From Amycolatopsis sp. 2-15 (GTDB lineage: Bacteria > Actinomycetota > Actinomycetes > Mycobacteriales > Pseudonocardiaceae): a DNA stretch of 64,000 nucleotides. Location of the stretch: the NCBI RefSeq assembly GCF_030285625.1, contig NZ_CP127294.1:4622501-4686500 (forward strand), given 5' to 3'. Each line of letters starts with the position of its first letter. The first letter of the stretch is position 1. This document shows positions 6,923 to 15,748 of this stretch, one piece after another. The position numbers and the translations under genes are program-made. Below the pieces are notes generated by a model. It was not told the DNA's origin. It searched no databases and was given only the letters and a program-made list of their open reading frames with translations.

Positions 6923-8143
6923 ATGAACGTGGAGACCGACCCGTCTTCGGCGGGGTTCGACGCTGACCGTCTGAAACGGATCGACCGGCACTTCGACGCC
7001 TATGTGGACGACGGGCGGCTGCCCGGTTACCTCGCGGTGGTGAGCAGGCACGGGCGCATCGTCCACGTCGCTTCCCACGGCAAGCGGGACGTCGAATCGG
7101 GCGCCCCCGTGGAGCCCGACACCATCTGGCGCATCTTCTCGATGACCAAGCCGATCACCTCGGTGGCGGCGATGACCTTCGTCGAAGAGGGCCTGATCGA
7201 CCTCACCGACCCGATCTCCCGCTGGCTCCCGGAGTTCGCGGCGCCGCAGGTGTACGTGAAGGGCTCGGCACTGAGCCCGATGACGGTGCCCGCGACCGAG
7301 CCCATCCGCCTGTGGCACCTGCTCACCCACACCAGCGGTCTCACCTACGGCTTCCACCACACGCACCCCATCGACACGATCTACCGCGCCGCGGGCTTCG
7401 AATGGGGCACCCCGCCGGGTCTGGACCTCGCCGCCTGCACCCGCGCGCTGGCCGAGCTCCCCCTCGTCTTCCAGCCGGGCAGCGAATGGAACTACTCCGT
7501 GTCCACCGACGTCCTCGGCCGTCTCGTGGAGGTTCTCGCGGGCAAGCCCCTGGACGAGGTCTTCGCGGAGCGGATCTTCGGGCCACTGGGCATGACGGAC
7601 ACGGGCTTCTTCACGAAGGACACGGACCGCCTGGCGGCGCTGTACGTCGCTCACCCGCGGACCAAGCTGCCCACCCGCAACGAGGCTTTCGGCTCCATCG
7701 GCGTTTCGCGGCCGGACTCGTTCTCGGGCGGCGGCGGCCTCGTATCCACCGCGGCCGACTACCACCGCTTCACGCAGATGCTCCTGCGCGGCGGCGCACT
7801 GGACGACGCCCGGATCCTCGGCCCGCGCACGGTCGACCTCATGGCGAGCAACCACCTGCCGGGCCACGTGGACCTGGAAGCGTTCGGGCGGCCGCTGTTC
7901 GCGGAGATGCCCTTCGACGGCTTCGGCTTCGGTCTGGGCTTCTCCGTGCTGGAAGACCCGGTCAAAGCCAAAACCCTCTCCAGCCCCGGCGAATATGCCT
8001 GGGGCGGCGCCGCGTCGACGGCGTTCTGGGTGGACCCGGTGGAGGATCTGACGGTGGCGTTCTACACGCAGCTGCTTCCGTCGAGCACACATCCGATCCG
8101 GCAGCAGTTGCGGCAACTGGTGTATCAGGCGATCGTCGACTGA
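6923..8143 (+). CDS. Serine beta-lactamase family hydrolase (class C/EstB-like)
   Basis: Encodes 406 aa with the class C beta-lactamase fold. The nucleophile motif is S73-M-T-K76 (FSMTKPITS), a YxN-like element appears at NYSVSTDVLG, and the third motif is in the WGGAAST region. There is no signal peptide, so it is probably cytosolic. Such proteins are mostly esterases or peptidases; antibiotic hydrolysis should not be assumed. It begins 10 nt after the siderophore-interacting protein gene ends and may be co-transcribed with it. Confidence 0.88.
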   Translation: MNVETDPSSAGFDADRLKRIDRHFDAYVDDGRLPGYLAVVSRHGRIVHVASHGKRDVESGAPVEPDTIWRIFSMTKPITSVAAMTFVEEGLIDLTDPISRWLPEFAAPQVYVKGSALSPMTVPATEPIRLWHLLTHTSGLTYGFHHTHPIDTIYRAAGFEWGTPPGLDLAACTRALAELPLVFQPGSEWNYSVSTDVLGRLVEVLAGKPLDEVFAERIFGPLGMTDTGFFTKDTDRLAALYVAHPRTKLPTRNEAFGSIGVSRPDSFSGGGGLVSTAADYHRFTQMLLRGGALDDARILGPRTVDLMASNHLPGHVDLEAFGRPLFAEMPFDGFGFGLGFSVLEDPVKAKTLSSPGEYAWGGAASTAFWVDPVEDLTVAFYTQLLPSSTHPIRQQLRQLVYQAIVD

Positions 8144-8243
8144 GGTCGATTGCCTGAGGGAGTGAAACCACCCCTGCCGTCCCGGGTTTGCCTGGTTAGC
8201 TGCCGGCACAGGCTTTCCCGGGGCGGGGGATCGGTGGTGCCGG

Positions 8244-8501
8244 ATGCGAGGCCAGGCGGGCGCCGCCCTGGTCGCGGGGAACGGGTTCCACTACGTGTCG
8301 CCCTGGGCGACCATCGCGGCGTGGCTCGTCTTCGGTCCGAAGGATACGGCGTTGCGCAACGTCGTGCTCGTCGTTGTGGTGGCCGCTGTGTTCGCCGTCT
8401 TGGTCACGCTCCTGGGCCGGCGGCTTCCGGCCCTGCGAACGTCCACTCACTCGCTCCGTGAGGCTCTGCCGAGGCGACCCCCACAGCGCGCCGCAGGGTG
8501 A
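8244..8501 (+). pseudogene. Possible remnant of a Pr6Pr-type membrane protein
   Basis: An 85-codon frame carries HYVSPWATIAAWLVFGPK and a hydrophobic stretch ending AVLVTLLGRRLP. These resemble two separate parts of actinobacterial Pr6Pr membrane proteins, with the middle (the WYPYPF region) missing. The last 30 or so codons are antisense to the end of the convergent PPOX gene and look like shadow sequence. It is best read as a relic with an internal deletion; it may also be meaningless. Confidence 0.3.
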
Positions 8502-8946
8502 GCCGGTACAGGTGCCACGGGGGAGTGCCGGCGCTGGGGGCGCTGTAAGGAGCCGTGAAAGCCGACTCGCTGACGGTGGCGGGCCAGCCGACGGAGCGGT
8601 AGACGGCGGCGAGACGTTCGAGGGTGTCCGGGCCCGTGACGCGGGATGCCCACCCTTCCAAGGTGAGGTCGACACCGGTGAGGCGGACGCCGAAGCTGCA
8701 CCACGGGTTGCCGGCCAGCAAGCGGGACTTGAGGGTGCCCGGGCCGCTCACGAAGTAGAGCGTGCCGGAGTCCCAGACAGCGCCCACGCCGGCCGTGTGG
8801 GGGCGGCCGTCAGGGCGGACGGTGGTGAGAAAGAAAGCCAGGTCGGCGGTGGGGGTGTCGGACCTGAGCAGCTCGAGGGGACGGCTCCAGGGGAGTTCGG
8901 CGTGGCCGTAGATGTCCAGGTTGCGGGTTCGGATGAGTTCAGTCAT
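8404..8946 (-). CDS. PPOX-family pyridoxamine 5'-phosphate oxidase-like protein
   Basis: Encodes 180 aa with the split-barrel flavin-binding fold. Visible family features are ADLAFFLTTVRPDGRPHTAGVGAVWDSGTLYFVSGPGTLKSRLL near the N-terminus and an EWTFAG ending similar to the usual WRF. Members bind FMN or F420. I chose the ATG at 8946 (MTELIRTRN); an in-frame upstream ATG at 8982 would add 12 residues. It starts 39 nt after the F420-dependent oxidoreductase stop and is probably the last gene of that operon. Confidence 0.85.
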   Translation of the reverse strand: MTELIRTRNLDIYGHAELPWSRPLELLRSDTPTADLAFFLTTVRPDGRPHTAGVGAVWDSGTLYFVSGPGTLKSRLLAGNPWCSFGVRLTGVDLTLEGWASRVTGPDTLERLAAVYRSVGWPATVSESAFTAPYSAPSAGTPPWHLYRLTLRRAVGVASAEPHGASEWTFAGPEAAGPGA

Positions 8947-8985
8947 GCCTACGCGTCGGACGGCGATACCGGGAATCGACAATCC

Positions 8986-9984
8986 CTAAGCGGAGAGCTT
9001 CCCGACGACCTGACTCCCGTACGCGGCCAACGTCTCCTCGCGTTCGTCGTGCATCAGGTACAGGGCGAACTGGTTCACGCCCAGTTCCGCGAGTTCCTGC
9101 AGGCGTGCGATGTGCGCGGGGGCGGGCCCGAGCAGGCAGAACCGGTCGACGATCTCGTCCGGCACGAAGTCGGTGGACGGGTTGCCGGCGCGGCCGTGGT
9201 GGTTGTAGTCGTAGCCGGTGCGGGCGCGGATGTAGTCGGTGAGCTCGTGGGGCACCGGGCCGGAATCGCCGTAGCGCGCGACGAGGTCCGCGACGTGGTT
9301 GCCGACCATGCCGCCGAACCAGCGCAGCTGTTCGCGCTGGTGGGCGAGGTCTTCGCCGACGTACGCGGGCGCGGCCACGCAGATCGTGATGCCACCCGGG
9401 TCGCGCCCGGCGGCGCGCGCGGCCTCGCGCACCGCGCCGATCGTCCAGCGCGCGATGGCCGGGTCGGCGCACTGCAGGATGAAGCCGTCGGCGTGCTCGC
9501 CCACGGTCTTCAGGGCCTTCGGCCCGTAGCCGGCCATCCACATCTCCAGCCGCCCGTTGCGGACCCACGGGATGCGCACGGCGGTGTCGTTCATCGTGAC
9601 CTCGCGCCCCTCGGCGAGGTCACGCACCACCCGCATGCAGTCGCGCAGCGTGGCCAAAGTGGACGGTGGCTTCCCGACGACCCGGTGCGCCGAGTCGCCG
9701 CGGCCGATGCCGCACACCGTGCGGTTGCCGTGCATGTCGTTGAGCGTGGCGAAGGTCGACGCCATCACCGACCAGTCACGTGTCGCCGGCGAGGTGACCA
9801 TCGGCCCCACCACCAGCGAAGACGTCTCCGCCAGGATCCGCGAGTAGATCACGAACGGTTCCTGCCACAGCACGGCCGAGTCGAACGTCCAGCCGTACCG
9901 GAACCCCTGGTCCTCGGCGGCCTTCATCAGCCGCACGACGTTCGACGCCGGTGGGTCTGTCTGCAGCACTATCCCGAAATCCAT
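8986..9984 (-). CDS. LLM-class F420-dependent oxidoreductase (TIGR03842-like)
   Basis: Encodes 332 aa of the luciferase-like monooxygenase fold that uses coenzyme F420. The start MDFGIVLQTDPPA and the segments RYGWTFDSAVLWQEPF and GIGRGDSAHRVVGKPPST match the group that I associate with dihydropyrimidinase gene clusters (TIGR03842). It is 7 nt downstream of the hydantoinase gene in a leftward operon. A role in making or using reduced pyrimidine-like substrates is inferred from context only. Confidence 0.9.
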   Translation of the reverse strand: MDFGIVLQTDPPASNVVRLMKAAEDQGFRYGWTFDSAVLWQEPFVIYSRILAETSSLVVGPMVTSPATRDWSVMASTFATLNDMHGNRTVCGIGRGDSAHRVVGKPPSTLATLRDCMRVVRDLAEGREVTMNDTAVRIPWVRNGRLEMWMAGYGPKALKTVGEHADGFILQCADPAIARWTIGAVREAARAAGRDPGGITICVAAPAYVGEDLAHQREQLRWFGGMVGNHVADLVARYGDSGPVPHELTDYIRARTGYDYNHHGRAGNPSTDFVPDEIVDRFCLLGPAPAHIARLQELAELGVNQFALYLMHDEREETLAAYGSQVVGKLSA

Positions 9985-9991
9985 CTGCCCC

Positions 9992-11374
9992 TCAATTCAG
10001 GTACTGGTTCAACCCGCGAGACAGGAACTTCCCGTGGCCGACGGAACCACTGAACCCCGCAGGCGACACCACGACCCGGCCCCTCGACAGGACAGTGTGG
10101 ACTTTCCCGGTCAACGAAAAGCCCTCGTACGCCGAGTAATCCACGTTCATGTGATGCGTCGAAGCCGACAACGTCTGCTTCGCCGCGGGATCGTAGATCA
10201 CGATGTCCGCGTCCGAACCGGCCGCGATCACGCCCTTGCGCGGATACAGCCCGAACATTCGCGCCGGTGTCGCCGAGCACGTCTCGACCCAGCGGCCCAG
10301 CGTGATCTCGCCCGCGACCACGCCCTGGTGCAGCAGGTCCATCCGGTGCTCGACGCCCGGGATCCCGTTGGGGATCGCGCGGAAGTCGTCGCGGCCCAGC
10401 TCCTTCTGGTCCTTGAAACAGAACGGGCAGTGGTCCGTCGACACCACCGACAGGTCGTTGGTCCGCAGCCCCCGCCAGAGGTCGGCCTGGTGCGACTTCT
10501 CCCGCAACGGCGGCGACGCCACGAACTTCGCGCCCTCGAAGCCCGGCCGCGCCAGGTCCTCGATGGACAGGTACAGGTACTGCGGGCACGTCTCGGCGAA
10601 CACGTTCTGCCCGGCCTCGCGCGCCTCCGCCACGGCCGCAAGCGCTTGCGCCGCCGAGAGGTGCACGATGTAGAGCGGCGAGCCCGTCACGGCCGCGAGC
10701 GCGATGGCCCGCGACGTCGCCTCGCCCTCCAGCTCGGGTGGCCGCGTGAGGCCGTGCTGCACCGGGTCCACCCGGCCCGCCGCGACGGCCTGCGCGGCCA
10801 GCTGGTCGATCGCGATGCCGTTCTCCGCGTGCATCATGATCGTCGTGCCGATCTCACGCGCCTGCTGCATCGCCAGCAGGATCTCGCCGTCGGTCGAATA
10901 GAACACACCCGGGTAGGCCATGAACATCTTGAACGAACCGACGCCCGCGTCCACACAGGACCGCATTTCCTTGAGCGTGGAGTCGTTGACGTCCGACATG
11001 ATCATGTGGAACCCGTAGTCGATCGCGCAGTTGCCGTCGGCCTTCGAGTGCCACTTGTCCAGCGTGGACTGCAACGACGTGCCTTTGGCCTGCACGGCGA
11101 AGTCGATGATCGTAGTCGTCCCGCCCCACGCCGCCGCGGTGGTGCCGGTCTCGAACGTGTCGACCGAATGGGTACCGCCGAACGGCATCTCCATGTGCGT
11201 GTGCGCGTCGATCCCGCCCGGCAGCACGTACTTGCCGGTGGCGTCGATCGTCTCGTCGGCACTGAGCACGCCGGGCGCGGCGACGGCGGCGATGCGCTCG
11301 CCGTCCACCAGCACGTCGGCGAGCACGGCGCCCGACGGCGAGACGACCTGACCTCCCTTGATCAGCGTGGTCAT
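9992..11374 (-). CDS. hydA: Dihydropyrimidinase / D-hydantoinase
   Basis: Encodes 460 aa that open the ring of dihydrouracil, dihydrothymine or 5-substituted hydantoins to N-carbamoyl amino acids. All metal ligands of the binuclear zinc site are present: H58 and H60 (HTHMEM), carbamylated K149 (SFKMFMAY), H182 (MMHAEN), H238 (VHLS) and D314 (STDHCPF). The ATG at 11374 overlaps the stop of the upstream amidase gene by one base (TGATG), so translation is coupled. The product of this enzyme is the substrate of that amidase. Confidence 0.95.
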   Translation of the reverse strand: MTTLIKGGQVVSPSGAVLADVLVDGERIAAVAAPGVLSADETIDATGKYVLPGGIDAHTHMEMPFGGTHSVDTFETGTTAAAWGGTTTIIDFAVQAKGTSLQSTLDKWHSKADGNCAIDYGFHMIMSDVNDSTLKEMRSCVDAGVGSFKMFMAYPGVFYSTDGEILLAMQQAREIGTTIMMHAENGIAIDQLAAQAVAAGRVDPVQHGLTRPPELEGEATSRAIALAAVTGSPLYIVHLSAAQALAAVAEAREAGQNVFAETCPQYLYLSIEDLARPGFEGAKFVASPPLREKSHQADLWRGLRTNDLSVVSTDHCPFCFKDQKELGRDDFRAIPNGIPGVEHRMDLLHQGVVAGEITLGRWVETCSATPARMFGLYPRKGVIAAGSDADIVIYDPAAKQTLSASTHHMNVDYSAYEGFSLTGKVHTVLSRGRVVVSPAGFSGSVGHGKFLSRGLNQYLN

Positions 11375-12216
11375 CAGGCCTCCGTCAGGGGTCCGTAACT
11401 GTCCGGGCGGCGGTCGCGGTAGAACGCCCACAGGTCACGCACCTCGGCGAGCCGGCCCATGTCGAGGTCGCGCACCACGATCTCCTCCTCGGTGTCCGAA
11501 GCGGCTTCGCCCACCAGCTGCCCGCGCGGGTCCGCGAAGTACGACTGGCCGTAGAAGTCGTTGTCACCCAAGGGTTCCACGCCGACCCGGTTGATCGTGC
11601 CCACGTAGTACTCGTTCGCCACTGCGGCCGCCGGCTGCTCCAGGCGCCACAGGTACTCCGACAGGCCGCGGCTCGTCGCCGACGGGTTGAACACGATCTT
11701 CGCCCCCGCCAGGCCCAGCGCGCGCCAGCCCTCGGGGAAGTGGCGCTCGTAGCAGATGTACACGCCGATGCGGCCCACCGCCGTGTCGAACACCGGGTAA
11801 CCGAGGTTGCCGGGCCGGAAGTAGAACTTCTCCCAGAACCCCTTCACCTGCGGGATGTGGTTCTTGCGGTGCTTGCCCAGGTACTTGCCATCGGCGTCGA
11901 TCACCGCCGCGGTGTTGTAGTAGACGCCCGGCTGCTCCTGCTCGTACATCGGCACCACCAGCACCACGCCGTGGCGCTCGGCCACTTCCTGCATGAGCTT
12001 CGTGGTCGGGCCGTCGGGGATGCCCTCGGTGTAGGAGTAGTAGTCGGCGTCCTGGATCTGGCAGAAGTACGGGCCGTAGAACAGCTCCTGCAGGCAGACG
12101 ACCTGAGTTCCCTGCGAGGCCGCCTTGCCGATGGCGTCGACGGCGTTCGCGATCATCGAGTCCTTGTCACCCGTCCACCGCTGCTGGATCAATCCGGCTC
12201 GAACCAGGTCGCTCAC
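11374..12216 (-). CDS. Nitrilase-superfamily N-carbamoyl amino acid amidase (beta-ureidopropionase type)
   Basis: Encodes 280 aa. The nitrilase-superfamily catalytic triad is E44 (CLQELFYGPYF), K118 (HRKNHIP) and C155 (ICYERHFPEG). Sequence pattern and context indicate hydrolysis of N-carbamoyl-beta-alanine or related carbamoyl amino acids to the amino acid, ammonia and carbon dioxide. The GTG start at 12216 follows a strong GGAGGAG. Its first 50 nt lie inside the end of the permease gene, an unusually long overlap. It is the second gene of the leftward operon. Confidence 0.93.
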   Translation of the reverse strand: MSDLVRAGLIQQRWTGDKDSMIANAVDAIGKAASQGTQVVCLQELFYGPYFCQIQDADYYSYTEGIPDGPTTKLMQEVAERHGVVLVVPMYEQEQPGVYYNTAAVIDADGKYLGKHRKNHIPQVKGFWEKFYFRPGNLGYPVFDTAVGRIGVYICYERHFPEGWRALGLAGAKIVFNPSATSRGLSEYLWRLEQPAAAVANEYYVGTINRVGVEPLGDNDFYGQSYFADPRGQLVGEAASDTEEEIVVRDLDMGRLAEVRDLWAFYRDRRPDSYGPLTEA

Positions 12217-13708
12217 TTGTCTCCTCCTTCTTCACGGGCAGGGCGAGCAGCCAGTACACGACGAACGCGCCGGCGAAGCCGATCACCCAGTTGTAGTCGT
12301 AGAGCGGTTTGAGGAACGGGATGAGACCGTCCGCGGGGAAGGGGCCGCCGTAGGCTCCGCCGACGGCGAGCACCGCCCCCACCAGCGTCGCGACGAGGGC
12401 GCGCCAGTTCCAGCCCCCGCGGAACCAGTACACCCCATCGGGTGTGTAGAGGTCGCGCAAGCGAAGCCGCGTCCGGTTCACCACCCAGTAGCCGGCCACC
12501 AGCACGCCGGCGACGGCGCCGAGCAGGCCACCGTAGAACCCGAGCCACGCGAAGATGTAGATGCTCGGGTCGGAGTAGAGCCGCCACGGCTGGATCGCGA
12601 TGCCGAGGATGCCCGTGATCAGGCCGCCGATCGCGAAGGTGATGCGCTTCGGGAAGGCGTTGGAGAAGTCGTAGGACGGGCTCACGACGTTGGCCGCCAG
12701 GTTCGCCGAGATCGTGGCGAATACCAGCGCGGCCAGCGCCACGACCACCACGACCGGGCTGGAGAAGCGGTCCGCGAGCTGCGCGGGGTCCCAGATGTCC
12801 TCGCCGTAGAGCACGTGCCCGCCCGACGTCGTGAGGATCGCGACGATCGCGATGAAAGTCATCGTGGTCGGCAGGCCGAGGATCTGCCCGCGCACCTGCT
12901 TGCGCTGGCTGCCGCCGAAGCGCGTGAAGTCCGGCATGTTCAGCGAGAGCGTGGACCAGAACGCGATCATCGCCATCAGCGACGGCGCGAACACCTTCCA
13001 GAAGTCCGGGCCCCAGCCGAGCTTGCCGCCGTCTTCGAGGATCGGGCCGAGGCCACCGGCCTTGACGAGCACGTAGCCGAGCATGATGAGGAACCCGACC
13101 GACACGAGCGGCGCCGTCCAGTTCTCGAACTTGCGCACCGCCTCCATGCCGCGCCAGATGATCAGCATCTGCACGATCCAGAACACGGCGAAACTCAGCC
13201 ACAGTGTCCAGTGCTGCCCGAGGATCACAGTGGAATCGCGCCAGCCGGAGCCGGCGAGGCGCCCGACGATCACGTAGATCGCCTCGCCGCCCACCCACGT
13301 CTGGATGCCGAACCAGCCGCACGCGATGAACGCGCGCAGCAGCGCGGCCAGGTTGGCACCGCGCAGGCCGTAGAACGCACGGGCGAACACCGGGAACGGG
13401 ATGCCGTACTTCGTGCCGGCGTGGCTGTTGAGCAGCATCGGCGCGAGCACGACGATGTTGCCGATGGTGATCGTGATGAGCGCCTGGACCCAGTTCATGC
13501 CGAGCGCGATGAGCGACGCGGCCAGGGCGTAGCTGGGGATGTTGTGCGCCATCCCCATCCAGAGCGCGAAGTAGTTGTACGTCGTCCAGGTGCGTTTGGC
13601 GACTGGGACGGGGGCCAGTTCCTCGTTGAAGAACCGGCTGCCCGCGAGGGACCGCACATCGGCGAGTTCCACGCGGCCGTCGGCGTGTTCGCGTGTCGTC
13701 GGCTCCAT
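12167..13708 (-). CDS. NCS1-family permease for hydantoin/allantoin/pyrimidine-like substrates
   Basis: Encodes 513 aa with about 12 membrane segments. It matches the NCS1 family (Mhp1, PucI, uracil permease): RTWTTYNYFALWMGMAHN near residue 39, then GIPFPVFARAFYGLRGAN and QTWVGGEAIY, which include substrate-binding helices. As first gene of the operon with hydantoinase and carbamoyl amidase, it most likely imports the ring compound. It is divergent from the OmpR-type regulator at 13939 across 230 bp. It overlaps the following gene by 50 nt. Confidence 0.92.
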   Translation of the reverse strand: MEPTTREHADGRVELADVRSLAGSRFFNEELAPVPVAKRTWTTYNYFALWMGMAHNIPSYALAASLIALGMNWVQALITITIGNIVVLAPMLLNSHAGTKYGIPFPVFARAFYGLRGANLAALLRAFIACGWFGIQTWVGGEAIYVIVGRLAGSGWRDSTVILGQHWTLWLSFAVFWIVQMLIIWRGMEAVRKFENWTAPLVSVGFLIMLGYVLVKAGGLGPILEDGGKLGWGPDFWKVFAPSLMAMIAFWSTLSLNMPDFTRFGGSQRKQVRGQILGLPTTMTFIAIVAILTTSGGHVLYGEDIWDPAQLADRFSSPVVVVVALAALVFATISANLAANVVSPSYDFSNAFPKRITFAIGGLITGILGIAIQPWRLYSDPSIYIFAWLGFYGGLLGAVAGVLVAGYWVVNRTRLRLRDLYTPDGVYWFRGGWNWRALVATLVGAVLAVGGAYGGPFPADGLIPFLKPLYDYNWVIGFAGAFVVYWLLALPVKKEETSERPGSSRIDPAAVDG

Positions 13709-13938
13709 TGCGGAATCCTGCGCGCCGGTCGAGGGCGGGTGGCAGAGGCAGACTGTTCACTCTTCGCGTGCGCTCGGCGCAGACTGTCGATTGCGCTTGG
13801 CCGCCCGGCGGTGCATGACGTGCGTCACAATCTGCCGGTATCTTCTGCGCAAAGTGAACGAAACACGGCGGCAGTTCTCCACAAGATCTCCACAGCTCAC
13901 CCGGATGGTCTCCACGCCGGTTCCCTAGAGTCAGCGGC

Positions 13939-14634
13939 ATGGACAGAGGGGGACGGCGGGTGCTGGTCGTCGAGGACGACCTCACGATCGCCGCGTCGAT
14001 CGCGGCGCGGCTGCGGGCCGAGGGGTTCACCGTGGACGTGGCCCACGACGGTCCGGCCGCGGTGGCGGGCGAAGCCGAGTTCGGCCCGGACCTCGTGGTG
14101 CTCGACGTGATGCTGCCGGGGTTCGACGGGCTCGAGGTGTGCCGCCGGATCCAGGCGCGGCGGCCGGTGCCGGTGCTCATGCTCACCGCCCGCGCCGACG
14201 AGACCGACCTGCTCGTGGGCCTCGGCGTGGGTGCCGACGACTACCTGACCAAGCCGTTTTCGATGCGCGTGCTCAGCGCCCGGGTGAGCGCCCTGCTCCG
14301 ACGGGTCGAACGGTCGGCGCAGGTCACGGCCCCGGAGCGGATCGTGCTGGGCGACCTGGAGATCGACATCGACCAGCGCCGGGTGGCCCGCGGCGGTGTG
14401 CCCGCGCAGCTCACGCCCATCGAGTTCGACCTGCTGGTGCACTTCGCGCGCCGGCCGCGAGCGGTCCAGCCGCGCGAACGGCTGCTCAGCGAGGTGTGGG
14501 ACTGGGACGTGCCGACAGGCGGCGCCGGCACCCGCGCGGTTGACAGCCACATCAAGGCATTGCGGCGCAAGCTCGGCGCGGATCTCATCCGCACCGTGCA
14601 CGGGGTGGGGTATGCGTTGGAGGTGCCGGCGTGA
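13939..14634 (+). CDS. OmpR/PhoB-family response regulator
   Basis: Encodes 231 aa. The receiver domain has the acidic pair E12-D13-D14, phospho-acceptor D56 (VVLDVMLPG) and K105 (LTKPF). The C-terminal winged helix contains LTPIEFDLLVHFARRP and ends RTVHGVGYALE. It overlaps the kinase gene (GTGA) and is translationally coupled to it. The DUF4153-type membrane gene downstream is a plausible target or partner. Confidence 0.95.
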   Translation: MDRGGRRVLVVEDDLTIAASIAARLRAEGFTVDVAHDGPAAVAGEAEFGPDLVVLDVMLPGFDGLEVCRRIQARRPVPVLMLTARADETDLLVGLGVGADDYLTKPFSMRVLSARVSALLRRVERSAQVTAPERIVLGDLEIDIDQRRVARGGVPAQLTPIEFDLLVHFARRPRAVQPRERLLSEVWDWDVPTGGAGTRAVDSHIKALRRKLGADLIRTVHGVGYALEVPA

Positions 14635-15677
14635 AGGCGCTGCTGTCGAGGGCCGTCGACTTCCTGCCGCGGCCACTCGACCCGATCCGGTCGATCAAAC
14701 TCAAGCTGGCGATCCTCATGCTGGCCGCGGGCGCGATCGCGTTCCTCTTCTTCTGGTCCCGCATCGGCTGGCTGCCGCCCGCGACCACGATCACGGCCAT
14801 GCTCATCGCCCTGGTCACGTCGCAGATCCTGGCCCACGGCATGACGCGCCCGCTGCGCGAGATGACGGCGGCGGCGCGCGCGATGGCGAAGGGCGACTAC
14901 ACGCGCCGCATCCGCGCGACGGCGCGCGACGAGGTCGGTGAGCTCGCCCAGGCGTTCAACCAGATGGCCGCCGACCTCGCGACCGCCGACCAGCAGCGGC
15001 GCGAGCTGATCGCGAACGTGTCGCACGAGCTGCGCACGCCCATCACCGCGCTGAGCGGCGTGCTGGAGAACCTGGTCGACGGCGTTTCGTCGCCCGACGC
15101 CGCGACGCTGCGCACCGCCCTGCACCAGAGCGAACGGCTGGGCCGGCTCGTCACCGAGCTGCTGGACCTCTCGCGCATCGACGCCGGCACGCTGTCGCTG
15201 GACCTTTCGCGCGTGGACCTGGAGGAGCTGCTGGCCGAGGTCGCCGCCGAGGCGGAGGCCATGGCCGCGGCGGCGGGGCGCGGCGTGCGCTTCGACGTGT
15301 CGGTGTCGCCCCCGGGTGCGTGCGTGCGGGCGGATCGGGAGCGGCTGTACCAGGTCGTGGTGAACCTGCTGGAGAACGCGGCTCGCCACGGTCCAGCCGG
15401 TGGTTCGGTGGAGGTCCGCGCGGTCGTGACCGCGGGGGAGACCCGAATCGAGGTCCGCGACGAAGGCCCCGGCATCCCCGCCGCCGACCGCGACCGCGTC
15501 TTCGAGCGCTTCACGCGCGGTGAACGCGCCGGTGGCGGCGGGACTGGCCTCGGCCTGGCCATCGCGCGCTGGGTCGTGGAGCTGCACGGCGGGACCATCG
15601 CCGTGGTCGAACCCGCGGCCGGCGCCGGGCCCGGCGCGGCGCCGGGGTGCCGGATCCGCGTGACGTTGCCGGCCTGA
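14631..15677 (+). CDS. Membrane sensor histidine kinase
   Basis: Encodes 348 aa. Two membrane helices near residues 24-42 and 50-70 are separated by only a few residues, so there is almost no external sensor domain. A HAMP domain follows (TRPLREMTAAARAMAKGDY), then the HisKA motif with H132 (SHELRTP) and an ATPase domain with NLLENAARHG, DEGPGIP and GGTGLGLAI. The very short extracytoplasmic loop suggests it senses the membrane itself or a partner membrane protein, possibly the DUF4153-type protein encoded 71 nt downstream. Confidence 0.95.
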   Translation: MKALLSRAVDFLPRPLDPIRSIKLKLAILMLAAGAIAFLFFWSRIGWLPPATTITAMLIALVTSQILAHGMTRPLREMTAAARAMAKGDYTRRIRATARDEVGELAQAFNQMAADLATADQQRRELIANVSHELRTPITALSGVLENLVDGVSSPDAATLRTALHQSERLGRLVTELLDLSRIDAGTLSLDLSRVDLEELLAEVAAEAEAMAAAAGRGVRFDVSVSPPGACVRADRERLYQVVVNLLENAARHGPAGGSVEVRAVVTAGETRIEVRDEGPGIPAADRDRVFERFTRGERAGGGGTGLGLAIARWVVELHGGTIAVVEPAAGAGPGAAPGCRIRVTLPA

Positions 15678-15748
15678 TCTTCCTGGCGCTTCCCATCGGG
15701 AGCTGCTTTGCTCGAAGATTTGCTAACGCGAACACGGAGGCTGTTTTC

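Noticed and set aside
6923..8143. Antibiotic-resistance beta-lactamase
   Set aside because: No signal peptide and an EstB-like sequence pattern; an esterase or peptidase role is more likely.
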